Assembly: GCA_963854815.1 (NCBI GenBank)
Contig: CAWLAN010000108.1
Span: 1 to 9,492, forward strand
DNA: 9,492 nucleotides
Origin: UBA1146 sp963854815
GTDB taxonomy: Bacteria; Planctomycetota; UBA8108; UBA1146
Reading direction: 5' to 3'
The position numbers and the translations under genes were made by a program. Under the pieces are notes generated by a model. It ran no database searches. It saw nothing but the letters and a program-made list of their open reading frames with translations, and was not told the origin of the DNA. Of the stretch, positions 1-6,175 are shown one piece after another; positions within the stretch are counted from its first letter, which is position 1, and the number at the start of each line of letters is the position of its first letter.

Positions 1-1
1 G

Positions 2-1645
2 GAGGTGATTGCCGGTAGACCTTTTCTTTACGACACCCATCTGACATCCGGCATGGGGCAGGTGTCGTGTGCCTCCTGTCACGTCGATGCTCGTACCGAC
101 CGGCTTTCCTGGGATCTGGGTGATCCAGCGGGTGAGATCGAGCCATTCGTGGATGTTTGCAACATGAATCTTCCAATTCCCTCAGCCCCTGATTGCGACG
201 ATTTCCATCCGATGAAGGGCCCGATGCTGACCCAGACATTGCAGGACATCATCGGCAAGGAGCCGCATCACTGGCGTGGTGATCGGTTCGGCCTCGAGGC
301 CTTCGGCGGTGCCTTCATCTCGGTCAACGCAGATGATCAACCGCTTGCCGGCGACGAAATGCAAGATTTCGAGGGGTTTCTCGCATCCATTTATTTTCCG
401 CCCAATCCATTTCGCGGATTTGCCAATGAGTTGCCAACTTCTTTGCCCCTCGATGGGCACTACACCACCGGGCTCTTCGCTCCTGAAGGACAACCTCTTG
501 GTCCCGGCAATGCTGTTGCAGGCCTGGCGCTTTACCGTGCCGCACCGGTCGGCCTCGATGGTGGCTTGCAGTGTGTCTCTTGCCATACCCTTCCCACCGG
601 GCTGGGCCCAAATGGCTTCCTGGGCAATGGAATCGTGTATGAGGAGATTCCCGACGGACCCTTCGGTGAGAAGCACCATGGTACGGTGAGTGTCGATGGC
701 TCGACCCAGCGCAATATCAAGATTCCTCACCTGCGGAACCTCTACAAACGCACAGGTTTCAACATGACGCAACAATTGAACACCAATGGTTTCGGATACG
801 TACACGATGGGAGTGTCGATTCCATCGAGAGGTTCGTCAGCGAACCTGCTTTCAGTGTCGCCAGTGACCAGGAAATCGCTGATCTCACCGCGTTCATGCT
901 GGCCTTCTCCGGATCGGATCTTCCGGTCGGTAGTAACGCGAACCCACTCGAACCTGTCGGCACCCTCAGCCTGGATACTCATGCCGCTGTCGGCGAGCAG
1001 ATCACACTCGATGAGACGAATCGGGATGATCCTGTGGTTCTGGCTGCGATCGAGGCTCTCAGCGCCGAGGCAGCCCTCGGGCGGGTAGGGATCATCGCCA
1101 AGGCATTGCGTAATGGCGTGGTGCAGGGCTGGGTATACCTTGGTGCTCTTGATTTGATGCAGTCCGATGTCATCGGAGAGGTGACCAGTTTGACCAATCT
1201 GATCAACACGGCGGTCTCGGGCCAGGAGTTGACTCTTTCGGTGGTACCGACCAACAGTGCGATCCGCATGGGAATCGATCGTGACATGGATGGATTCTTC
1301 GACGGAGAAGAACGCCTTGCCTGTTCAGATCCTGCTGATCCATTCTCTCTTCCTGGGTCCTGCAGCGGAATCTTCTTCGTCCGAGGAGACTCAAACGCAG
1401 ACGCATCTCTGGACATCTCCGATGCGGTCACGATGTTGGAATATCTCTTCAACGGTGCAACGAATGGTAGTTCCTGTCAGGATGCCTACGACACCAATGA
1501 TGACGGTCTCATCAACATTGCAGATCCGGTGCGCTTGCTCGATTACCTGTTTGCAGGAGCACCGGAGCCTCCAGAGCCGGGGGCCCAGTGTGGGCAAGAT
1601 CCAACAGGAGACGCTTTGCTCTGTCAGGAGTCGGTCTGTCCCTGA
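2..1645 (+). CDS. Di-haem cytochrome c peroxidase-like secreted protein with C-terminal dockerin-like repeats (5' partial)
   Basis: The frame is open to the left edge, so the N-terminus, including any signal peptide, lies outside the window; a GTG at 5 is only an internal codon. Numbering from that codon, two CxxCH haem c sites are visible, CASCH at 22-26 and CVSCH at 190-194. The blocks FLYDTHLTSG, HPMKGPM, HHWRGDR, KIPHLRNLY and GYVHDGSVDS are typical of the MauG/di-haem peroxidase-like proteins often found in planctomycetes and myxobacteria. Haem attachment implies export to the periplasm or cell surface. After the cytochrome part comes a linker and an Asp-rich calcium-type motif (DRDMDGFFDGEE, about 425-437). 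Two dockerin-like repeats follow (GDSNADASLDISDAV at about 461-475 and YDTNDDGLINIADPV at about 495-509), each ending in an LxYLF helix. The Cys-rich tail ends in ESVCP. The actual reaction is unknown: it could be peroxidase, oxidase or electron transfer. The gene converges on the permease with a gap of 28 bases. Confidence 0.85.
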   Translation, partial: EVIAGRPFLYDTHLTSGMGQVSCASCHVDARTDRLSWDLGDPAGEIEPFVDVCNMNLPIPSAPDCDDFHPMKGPMLTQTLQDIIGKEPHHWRGDRFGLEAFGGAFISVNADDQPLAGDEMQDFEGFLASIYFPPNPFRGFANELPTSLPLDGHYTTGLFAPEGQPLGPGNAVAGLALYRAAPVGLDGGLQCVSCHTLPTGLGPNGFLGNGIVYEEIPDGPFGEKHHGTVSVDGSTQRNIKIPHLRNLYKRTGFNMTQQLNTNGFGYVHDGSVDSIERFVSEPAFSVASDQEIADLTAFMLAFSGSDLPVGSNANPLEPVGTLSLDTHAAVGEQITLDETNRDDPVVLAAIEALSAEAALGRVGIIAKALRNGVVQGWVYLGALDLMQSDVIGEVTSLTNLINTAVSGQELTLSVVPTNSAIRMGIDRDMDGFFDGEERLACSDPADPFSLPGSCSGIFFVRGDSNADASLDISDAVTMLEYLFNGATNGSSCQDAYDTNDDGLINIADPVRLLDYLFAGAPEPPEPGAQCGQDPTGDALLCQESVCP

Positions 1646-1673
1646 GAGTTGATTCGATGACCTGGAGCGTCCA

Positions 1674-3470
1674 TCAGGGATAGAGTGGCCACAGGATCGG
1701 GATGAGGATTCCAGCCACGATCCAGATCACGATCACCAGCGGCGCTCCGACCCGGGCAAAGTCACCGAAGCGATATCCTCCGGCACCGTAGACCAGGGTA
1801 TTGGTCTGGTAGCCGATCGGCGTCAGGAACGAGAGGGAGGCTCCGAAGGCCACCGCCATGACGAAGGGGTAGGGAGAGGCTTCCAACTCGGTGGCAATCT
1901 TCAACGCGACCGGCACCAGCACTGCAGCGACCGCGGCGTTCGAGATCATCTCGGTTAGCAGCGCCGCACTGATCAGGGCGACCACCACAAGCCCGTGGGC
2001 ACCGAGATACTGCTGAAGGCTGACGACGATCTGCGCCAGCCAACTGGCAGTTCCACTACTGACCATCGCAGTTCCGAGTGCCAGTGTTCCTGCGATCAGT
2101 ACCAGCACCCGCCACTGGACCGCCTCGTATGCCTTCACGCCCGTGATGCAACCCGTGAGGATCATGGCGACTGCTCCACAGAGGGCGATCGATGCCATCG
2201 GTAAGATCTGAGTAGCCAGCATCCCGATGACTGCCAACAGGATCAAGATCGCCATCGGTGCCTTGCCCTTGCGAACAACGACATCGTCGACTCCCGACAT
2301 CAGCACCAGCCCCTCTTCGCCACGGATCCTGTCGAGTCCTTCCGGGGTTCCCTGGATCAAGAGTACGTCTCCGATGCGCAATGGATGTTCGCTGATCTTA
2401 CTGCGCATATGCATCCCATGGCGCTGGATGGCAAGAACATGAAGTCCGAAGCGACGTCGCAATTCTGCAGAACCGAGGGTCATCCCGACGTAATGACTGT
2501 TGGGGAGAACCAGCAATTCCGCCAGTTGAGCTTCCTTCTGGGCTGCTGTCCCCTGCGCCTCCGAGACGATTTCTGACAGGCTGATCACACATTCGCTCTC
2601 CTGTAGTGTCATCAGGTCGTCGATGGTACCTGAGATCACCAGTGCATCTCCTTGTCGAAGCACCTGGTTGTCCAACGGAGGCCAGATGATCTGCTCACCG
2701 CGGATGATCTGGAGGATCCTGAGTTTCTCGTTTTCGGCCAGAATAGTGTCTCCGAAGCGTTTTCCGATCAGGTCGCCGCCTCGAATTTCGATCTCGGTGA
2801 CATATTCCTGATGGCGTCGGTCCCCTCCCAGACTTGCCAACGAAGTGATGGTCTGGCGGATGGGAACCAGTCGATGTCCGATGGTCAGCAGGTAGACCAG
2901 GCCGATCACCGCGATGATTGCGCCGAGTTTGGTGAACTCGAACATTCCCAGCTGGATGTTCGGGTCACTTTCCTGGGCGATGGAAGCGACAAGGATGTTA
3001 GTGGAGGTTCCGATCAGGGTACACGTGCCCCCGAGGATGGCAGCATAGGATAGAGGGATGAGGAGGGTGGATGGATTCAAACCACTACGGAGACAAGTAC
3101 CCAGTACCACAGGAATGAACATCGCTACCACTGGAGTGTTGTTGAGGAATGCACTCGATACGAGAACGATGGTCAGTATCAATGCAGTGAGCACCTTGTT
3201 ATTGCCGCCGCTCCACTTCATCAAATTATTGGAGATGAAGCCGAGCGCGCCTGTTCTTAGTAATCCTTCACTGACGATGAAGAGGGCGCCGACGCCAATC
3301 ACCGCCGGGTGACCGAAGCCCTTCAAGGCGTCTTCGATGGGAAGAATGCCACTTATGGTGAGATACAGCAGCAGCAAGACGGCGACCACATCGACTGCGA
3401 GGATCTCGCTTGCAAACAGGATCATCGTTACGCCGAGGAGTATCAGGACCTGGATGATTTCCGGGTTCAC
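1674..3470 (-). CDS. SLC13/DASS-family permease with two TrkA-C (RCK_C) domains
   Basis: A membrane transporter of about 598 residues. It has roughly five to six hydrophobic segments (about residues 5-195), a soluble middle (about 200-395) and another five to six segments (about 405-598). Each half carries ion-transporter superfamily motifs: FLNNTPVVAMFIPVV and GGTCTLIGTSTNIL in the first half, EMISNAAVAAVLVPVAL and LTPIGYQTNTLVYGAGGY in the second. The soluble part contains two TrkA-C-like units; the first includes LIGKRFGDT and GDALVISG, the second YVGMTLGSAELRRRFG and GDVLLIQG. This layout matches SLC13-type sodium/anion symporters related to SAC1-like sulfate or dicarboxylate carriers. 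The substrate cannot be read from sequence; sulfate or a dicarboxylate is an inference. The frame extends to a TTG at 3509, but the GTG at 3470 has a strong AGGGAGG nine bases upstream and puts the first membrane helix near the N-terminus, so I chose it. It is transcribed alone. Confidence 0.9.
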   Translation of the reverse strand: MNPEIIQVLILLGVTMILFASEILAVDVVAVLLLLYLTISGILPIEDALKGFGHPAVIGVGALFIVSEGLLRTGALGFISNNLMKWSGGNNKVLTALILTIVLVSSAFLNNTPVVAMFIPVVLGTCLRSGLNPSTLLIPLSYAAILGGTCTLIGTSTNILVASIAQESDPNIQLGMFEFTKLGAIIAVIGLVYLLTIGHRLVPIRQTITSLASLGGDRRHQEYVTEIEIRGGDLIGKRFGDTILAENEKLRILQIIRGEQIIWPPLDNQVLRQGDALVISGTIDDLMTLQESECVISLSEIVSEAQGTAAQKEAQLAELLVLPNSHYVGMTLGSAELRRRFGLHVLAIQRHGMHMRSKISEHPLRIGDVLLIQGTPEGLDRIRGEEGLVLMSGVDDVVVRKGKAPMAILILLAVIGMLATQILPMASIALCGAVAMILTGCITGVKAYEAVQWRVLVLIAGTLALGTAMVSSGTASWLAQIVVSLQQYLGAHGLVVVALISAALLTEMISNAAVAAVLVPVALKIATELEASPYPFVMAVAFGASLSFLTPIGYQTNTLVYGAGGYRFGDFARVGAPLVIVIWIVAGILIPILWPLYP

Positions 3471-3479
3471 GCTTTCTCT

Positions 3480-3486
3480 CCTCCCT
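3480..3486 (-). promoter_or_regulatory. Ribosome-binding site deciding the permease start
   Basis: On the minus strand the sequence reads AGGGAGG, followed by a nine-base spacer and then GTG at 3470-3468. The upstream in-frame TTG at 3509 has no purine-rich block in front of it. This favours the shorter product. Confidence 0.7.
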
Positions 3487-3802
3487 GCTGGACTCGGGTC
3501 GTTGGCCAAGAGCGACTGCTGTGATCAGGTTGGGAGGATAACGGGGCACACTCCAATCACTCCAGTCGTTTATCGAAGTGACCAGCCCTGGAAGTGCCCC
3601 AAGCCGCGACGATCGACCAGAACGGCTAGTTTTCAGCAACACGAAATCGGTACGATTTGGTGTGGATCGCGCCAGTGAGGGGCTTGCCGGACCCTTTTTC
3701 ACGGTAGCCAGTGATGGAGATGTGGCGGATTCTTTGCCACTACCACGAAGCACAATCTGAAGTGATCTCGCAGATGGTTATGATGAACCGAATCCAAACG
3801 AC

Positions 3803-3830
3803 TTGAGAAGTGGCGACAACTGTCGATGAT
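3803..3830 (+). promoter_or_regulatory. Possible promoter for the methyltransferase gene
   Basis: TTGAGA at 3803-3808 matches the -35 consensus at five of six positions. GATGAT at 3825-3830 matches the -10 at four of six, with a spacer of 16. Transcription would begin near 3837, about 40 bases before the GTG start. The -10 lies inside the left arm of the dyad at 3820-3851. The match is modest and other placements are possible, for example TATGAT at 3779-3784, which lacks a good -35. Confidence 0.3.
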
Positions 3831-3851
3831 CTGTGGATCGTCACTCGACAG
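3820..3851. repeat. Inverted repeat in the methyltransferase leader
   Basis: CTGTCGA at 3820-3826 is the exact reverse complement of TCGACAG at 3845-3851. Inside it, GATC at 3828-3831 can pair with GATC at 3836-3839 around a TGTG loop. It ends 25 bases before the GTG start. It could be an operator or an RNA leader hairpin, or it could be chance in GATC- and TCGA-rich DNA. No T-run follows, so it is not an intrinsic terminator. Confidence 0.4.
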
Positions 3852-3876
3852 ATAAGCGGGCTGCGCCGGGGGAAAC

Positions 3877-4746
3877 GTGGGAACCGTTGCGAAGAAAATG
3901 CAGATGACCAAGACCAACAAAAAAAATAAGAAAAAGAAGAAAAAGAAGAAACGTGATCGCCAGGCATTTTTGGCGAACAAGCACGACTTGTACCAAAAAA
4001 GTGTACAGGAACCAGAAGCCGATACTCATTTCTTCGATGAAGTGTTCGAGAAGGAGTTCGGAGGTGAGCCGAAACTTCTACGAGAGGACTTCTGTGGTAC
4101 AGGTTATCTATCTGCGACCTGGGTCAGGGAAAAGGAAGGTCGTCGAGCGATCGGTTACGATCTCGATCCAGAACCCGTCAAATGGGGCGAAGAGAATAAC
4201 CTCTCCGAACTCACCGATGAGCAGCGTTCACGGGTTGAGCTCCGACTCTCGAACGTGCTCGATGCCAGTGAGGAAAAGGCTGACGTTATCTGTGCGTTGA
4301 ACTTTTCGTGGTGGACCTTCAAGAAGAGACTCGAGTTATTGGAATACTTCCGCATCGCCAGATCTAATCTTGCCGAGGAAGGTCTCTTCGTTCTCGATAT
4401 GTACGGCGGCAGTGAGGCATACGAGGAACTTGAAGAAGAAGATGAGAAGGATGGATTCAGTTACCTGTGGGATCAGGAAAAGGTCTGCGCGATCACCGAT
4501 GAGGTGATCTGCCATATCTCCTTCCTGTTTCCCGATGGTTCGAAGTTGAAGAATGTCTTCACCTATGATTGGCGCCGCTACGGTATGCGAGAGACCCAGG
4601 AGATCCTCGTGGATGCAGGTTTTTCTCGGGTCGATGTCTACTGGGAGGGGGTCGACGAGGACGGTGAAGGTGACGGCGAGTTCATCCTGACGACCGAGGC
4701 GGAGAACACCGAATCGTGGATCGCATATCTGGTCGCCGTTCCCTAG
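3877..4746 (+). CDS. Class I SAM-dependent methyltransferase with poly-lysine N-terminus
   Basis: A soluble protein of 289 residues. The S-adenosylmethionine-binding region starts with LLREDFCGTGYLSATWV (67-83), a variant of the glycine-rich motif I. AIGYDLDPEPV (91-101) follows, whose acidic residues should bind the ribose. ICALNFSWWTFKKR (138-151) and LFVLDMYGG (170-178) correspond to later strands of the Rossmann-like fold. The target is unknown. Residues 12-26 are almost all lysine, including eight in a row (18-25), encoded by an A-rich stretch with an A8 run at 3919-3926. Such a tail could bind nucleic acid or ribosomes, or be disordered; this is inference. An acidic segment (ELEEEDEKD, 184-192) sits before the C-terminal part. 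The start is uncertain: GTG at 3877 has a G-rich block only four bases away, and ATGs at 3898 and 3904 are alternatives that keep the lysine run. The stop overlaps that of comF on the other strand. Confidence 0.85.
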   Translation: MGTVAKKMQMTKTNKKNKKKKKKKKRDRQAFLANKHDLYQKSVQEPEADTHFFDEVFEKEFGGEPKLLREDFCGTGYLSATWVREKEGRRAIGYDLDPEPVKWGEENNLSELTDEQRSRVELRLSNVLDASEEKADVICALNFSWWTFKKRLELLEYFRIARSNLAEEGLFVLDMYGGSEAYEELEEEDEKDGFSYLWDQEKVCAITDEVICHISFLFPDGSKLKNVFTYDWRRYGMRETQEILVDAGFSRVDVYWEGVDEDGEGDGEFILTTEAENTESWIAYLVAVP

Positions 4747-5477
4747 TTTGCCCGTGACTGGGGGGCGCGACTGACACTGGCGACGACCCACAGTTTGACG
4801 TCAAATCCCGCTCTCATCAGTGTCTTCGTGGCGGCACGCAGCGTGGCTCCCGTGGTATGGACATCATCGACCAGGATCACGGGTGTTGGATTGGCGATCT
4901 CTTTAGCTGGCGCAGAACCGCGCACGAAGAAGGCACTCTCGCTCAGTAACCTTCTGCCCCTTGCAGGAAGTGAGACCTGGGGAAGCGATCCACGGCGACC
5001 CAATCGGCGCTGGTATCTGAGTCCGAGCGATCGGGCCAGGGGAACTGCGATTCGCTGAGACAGAGCAACTCCTTTGCCAACAAGTCGCCATATCGATCTC
5101 GGGATGGCGACAACGATCGGCTCGCGCGCCAACATCTTGATGATTTTCGCCTGGACGATTGTCCTGGACAGTTCCAGCGCCAGTATCTGCCCGAGATCAT
5201 CTCTGTGGCCGCTTTTGGCACAGAGGATCAGTTTGCGCAGTGTTCCCTCGTGACTGGAAATGTGCACCAACGGTTTCATCGGAGCCTGGCTGCTACAGCC
5301 TGGACAGCGCTGTGCAGCAGATCCCGGCATGTGCAGGCATCGGGGACAGATGGACGACCGTCGTGGTAGGTCTCTGTTGCAGCAAGCGCACAGAACCGTT
5401 GGGAAAAGAGGGGGCGCAAGGCACAGGCGACAGGTTCTGGGAATCAGCAGTTCACCGAGTGCTTGCAGGATCGAGAT
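4743..5477 (-). CDS. ComF family protein (zinc ribbon plus phosphoribosyltransferase-like domain), start uncertain
   Basis: Counting from the ATC at 5477-5475, this gives 244 residues, a usual ComF length. The N-terminus begins ILQALGELLIPRTCRLC, matching the family's typical LLxPxxCxxC opening. Cysteine pairs at 16/19, 30/33 (within CACC), 44/47 (CPRC) and 58/61 (CPGC) form a double zinc ribbon. The type I phosphoribosyltransferase loop VILVDDVHTTGATL lies at about 200-213, with VVAIPRS (about 122-128) upstream. ComF proteins are linked to DNA uptake in competent bacteria, but most homologues lack a demonstrated enzymatic role. The start is a problem: between the tRNA gene and the first cysteine pair there is no in-frame ATG, GTG or TTG. 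Candidates are a non-canonical codon near 5477, the ATG at 5594 or TTG at 5585 (both antisense to the tRNA), or ATG at 5333, which would delete half of the zinc ribbon. Its stop codon shares CTAG with the methyltransferase. Confidence 0.85.
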   Translation of the reverse strand: MSILQALGELLIPRTCRLCLAPPLFPTVLCACCNRDLPRRSSICPRCLHMPGSAAQRCPGCSSQAPMKPLVHISSHEGTLRKLILCAKSGHRDDLGQILALELSRTIVQAKIIKMLAREPIVVAIPRSIWRLVGKGVALSQRIAVPLARSLGLRYQRRLGRRGSLPQVSLPARGRRLLSESAFFVRGSAPAKEIANPTPVILVDDVHTTGATLRAATKTLMRAGFDVKLWVVASVSRAPQSRAN

Positions 5478-5519
5478 CGGTCCAGGGACGACCGCAAATC
5501 CGCCTTCGGACGGTCGATC

Positions 5520-5548
5520 TGGACAGCCAGGGGGAGTCGCGCTATCGT
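5520..5548 (+). promoter_or_regulatory. Promoter of the tRNA gene
   Basis: TGGACA at 5520-5525 (five of six with TTGACA) and TATCGT at 5543-5548 (four of six with TATAAT) are separated by exactly 17 bases. The -10 ends 10 bases before the mature tRNA 5' end, leaving a short leader. It lies in the short gap between comF and the tRNA, antisense to the possible comF leader. Confidence 0.55.
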
Positions 5549-5558
5549 CTGCCGCTGT

Positions 5559-5634
5559 GCCGGTGTAGCTCAGTTGGTAGAGCAAAGGAATCATAATCCT
5601 TGGGTCCGGGGTTCGAATCCCTGCGCCGGTACCA
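5559..5634 (+). tRNA. tRNA-Met (CAT anticodon), probably elongator
   Basis: A 76-base cloverleaf with encoded CCA. The acceptor arm is GCCGGTG with CGCCGGT, and the D arm GCTC/GAGC encloses AGTTGGTA. The anticodon arm AAGGA/TCCTT has loop ATCATAA, with anticodon CAT at 5592-5594. The variable loop is GGGTC and the T arm CGGGG/CCCTG has loop TTCGAAT. The discriminator base is A. It lacks the GGG/CCC anticodon-stem pairs of initiator tRNA. A CAT gene can also be tRNA-Ile2, whose C34 is changed to lysidine. The C4-G69 and C5-G68 pairs known to favour the E. coli lysidine synthase are G-C here, which leans to Met. The first acceptor pair is a G-U wobble. Confidence 0.93.
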
Positions 5635-5648
5635 TTTTGACAGCTGGC

Positions 5649-5680
5649 CTCCCGATCGACCCTGTCGATCGGGAGTTTTT
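5649..5680 (+). terminator. Intrinsic terminator after the tRNA
   Basis: A perfect 11-bp stem, CTCCCGATCGA at 5649-5659 and TCGATCGGGAG at 5665-5675, encloses a five-base loop CCCTG. TTTTT follows at 5676-5680. It sits 14 bases after the tRNA CCA end and separates the tRNA from gatC. There is no T-run on the opposite strand, so it acts only rightward. Confidence 0.9.
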
Positions 5681-5780
5681 CGTAGTTGCTCTGACTCATT
5701 TGCTGTCCGATCCTTCCGGTACCGGGATTCGCCGAAGGTACCTGGTGGGAGAAGCCCGGGAGTGCGCAAATTTCTGACCG

Positions 5781-6164
5781 TTGCATCCGGGGTGTGGGGA
5801 AAGGGGATCAGCCATCGTTTCCGATGATTTCGTTCCGATCGATCCTGGCCGACCGGTTGTCGATGCCGAACTGGTCAAGAAGACCGCGCGACTGGCTCGC
5901 CTCGAACTCATCGATGAAGAGGTCGAGGCACTGGTTCATCACATGGAACGAATCCTGGATATGGTCGAAACCCTTCGATCGGTGCAGATCCCCGATGGTC
6001 TCGAGACACAGGGAGAGGCGCGCACCGAGACCGTTTCGCGATTACGAAACGACGAGTCTGCAGTCGATGGCCAACCAGGAGGACCCCGGGATGCTGAATC
6101 CATCGGCAAGAATGCACCCGACTGGCGAGACGGTACCTTTGTCACTCCAAGAGTTCTGGGGTAG
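5781..6164 (+). CDS. gatC: Aspartyl/glutamyl-tRNA amidotransferase subunit C
   Basis: GatC is the small subunit that wraps around and stabilises GatA and GatB in the GatCAB complex. The family pattern is clear: KKTARLARLEL with EEVEALVHHMERILDMVETL, then VQIPDGLETQ, LRNDES and finally NAPDWRDGTFVTPRVLG. From the TTG at 5781 the product is 127 residues, longer than the usual 95-100. The only purine-rich site (GGGGAAAGGGG at 5796-5806) lies downstream of that TTG, seven bases before an in-frame ATC at 5814. Starting there gives 116 residues, closer to the family size. No ATG or GTG is available in frame before the conserved core. It is the first gene of a gatC-gatA-gatB operon; the gatA ribosome-binding site overlaps its stop codon. 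The upstream promoter is not obvious. Confidence 0.88.
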   Translation: MHPGCGERGSAIVSDDFVPIDPGRPVVDAELVKKTARLARLELIDEEVEALVHHMERILDMVETLRSVQIPDGLETQGEARTETVSRLRNDESAVDGQPGGPRDAESIGKNAPDWRDGTFVTPRVLG

Positions 6165-6175
6165 GGGGATTCGAG

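Larger units (their letters stand above)
3471..3876. promoter_or_regulatory. Divergent intergenic region between permease and methyltransferase
   Basis: About 400 bases without a credible gene. Short open frames here (for example 3578-3760 +) have low-complexity, unfamiliar translations and no ribosome-binding site. The region must hold the promoters of both flanking genes, which point away from each other. Visible structure: a direct repeat of CACTCCA at 3549-3555 and 3558-3564, a perfect 6-bp dyad AAATCG-GTA-CGATTT at 3644-3658, and a longer dyad at 3820-3851 close to the methyltransferase start. No clear sigma70 promoter was found for the permease. Confidence 0.45.

Noticed and set aside
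182..982. A 266-codon open frame on the minus strand inside the cytochrome gene.
   Set aside because: It is antisense to haem motifs and conserved peroxidase blocks, and its translation resembles no family.
1639..1680. Inverted repeat TCCCTGA / TCAGGGA between the cytochrome and permease genes.
   Set aside because: It arises because both convergent genes end in a Pro codon plus TGA; the 28-base loop and absent T-run do not make a terminator.
3671..3713. Terminator-like GTGAGGG ... CCCTTTTTCAC in the divergent intergenic region.
   Set aside because: Only short arms pair, the T-run is interrupted by the outer arm, and no gene ends here on either strand.
5718..5752. Two GGTACC palindromes close together upstream of gatC.
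   Set aside because: Six-base palindromes 19 bases apart are plausible by chance, and no promoter context supports an operator.
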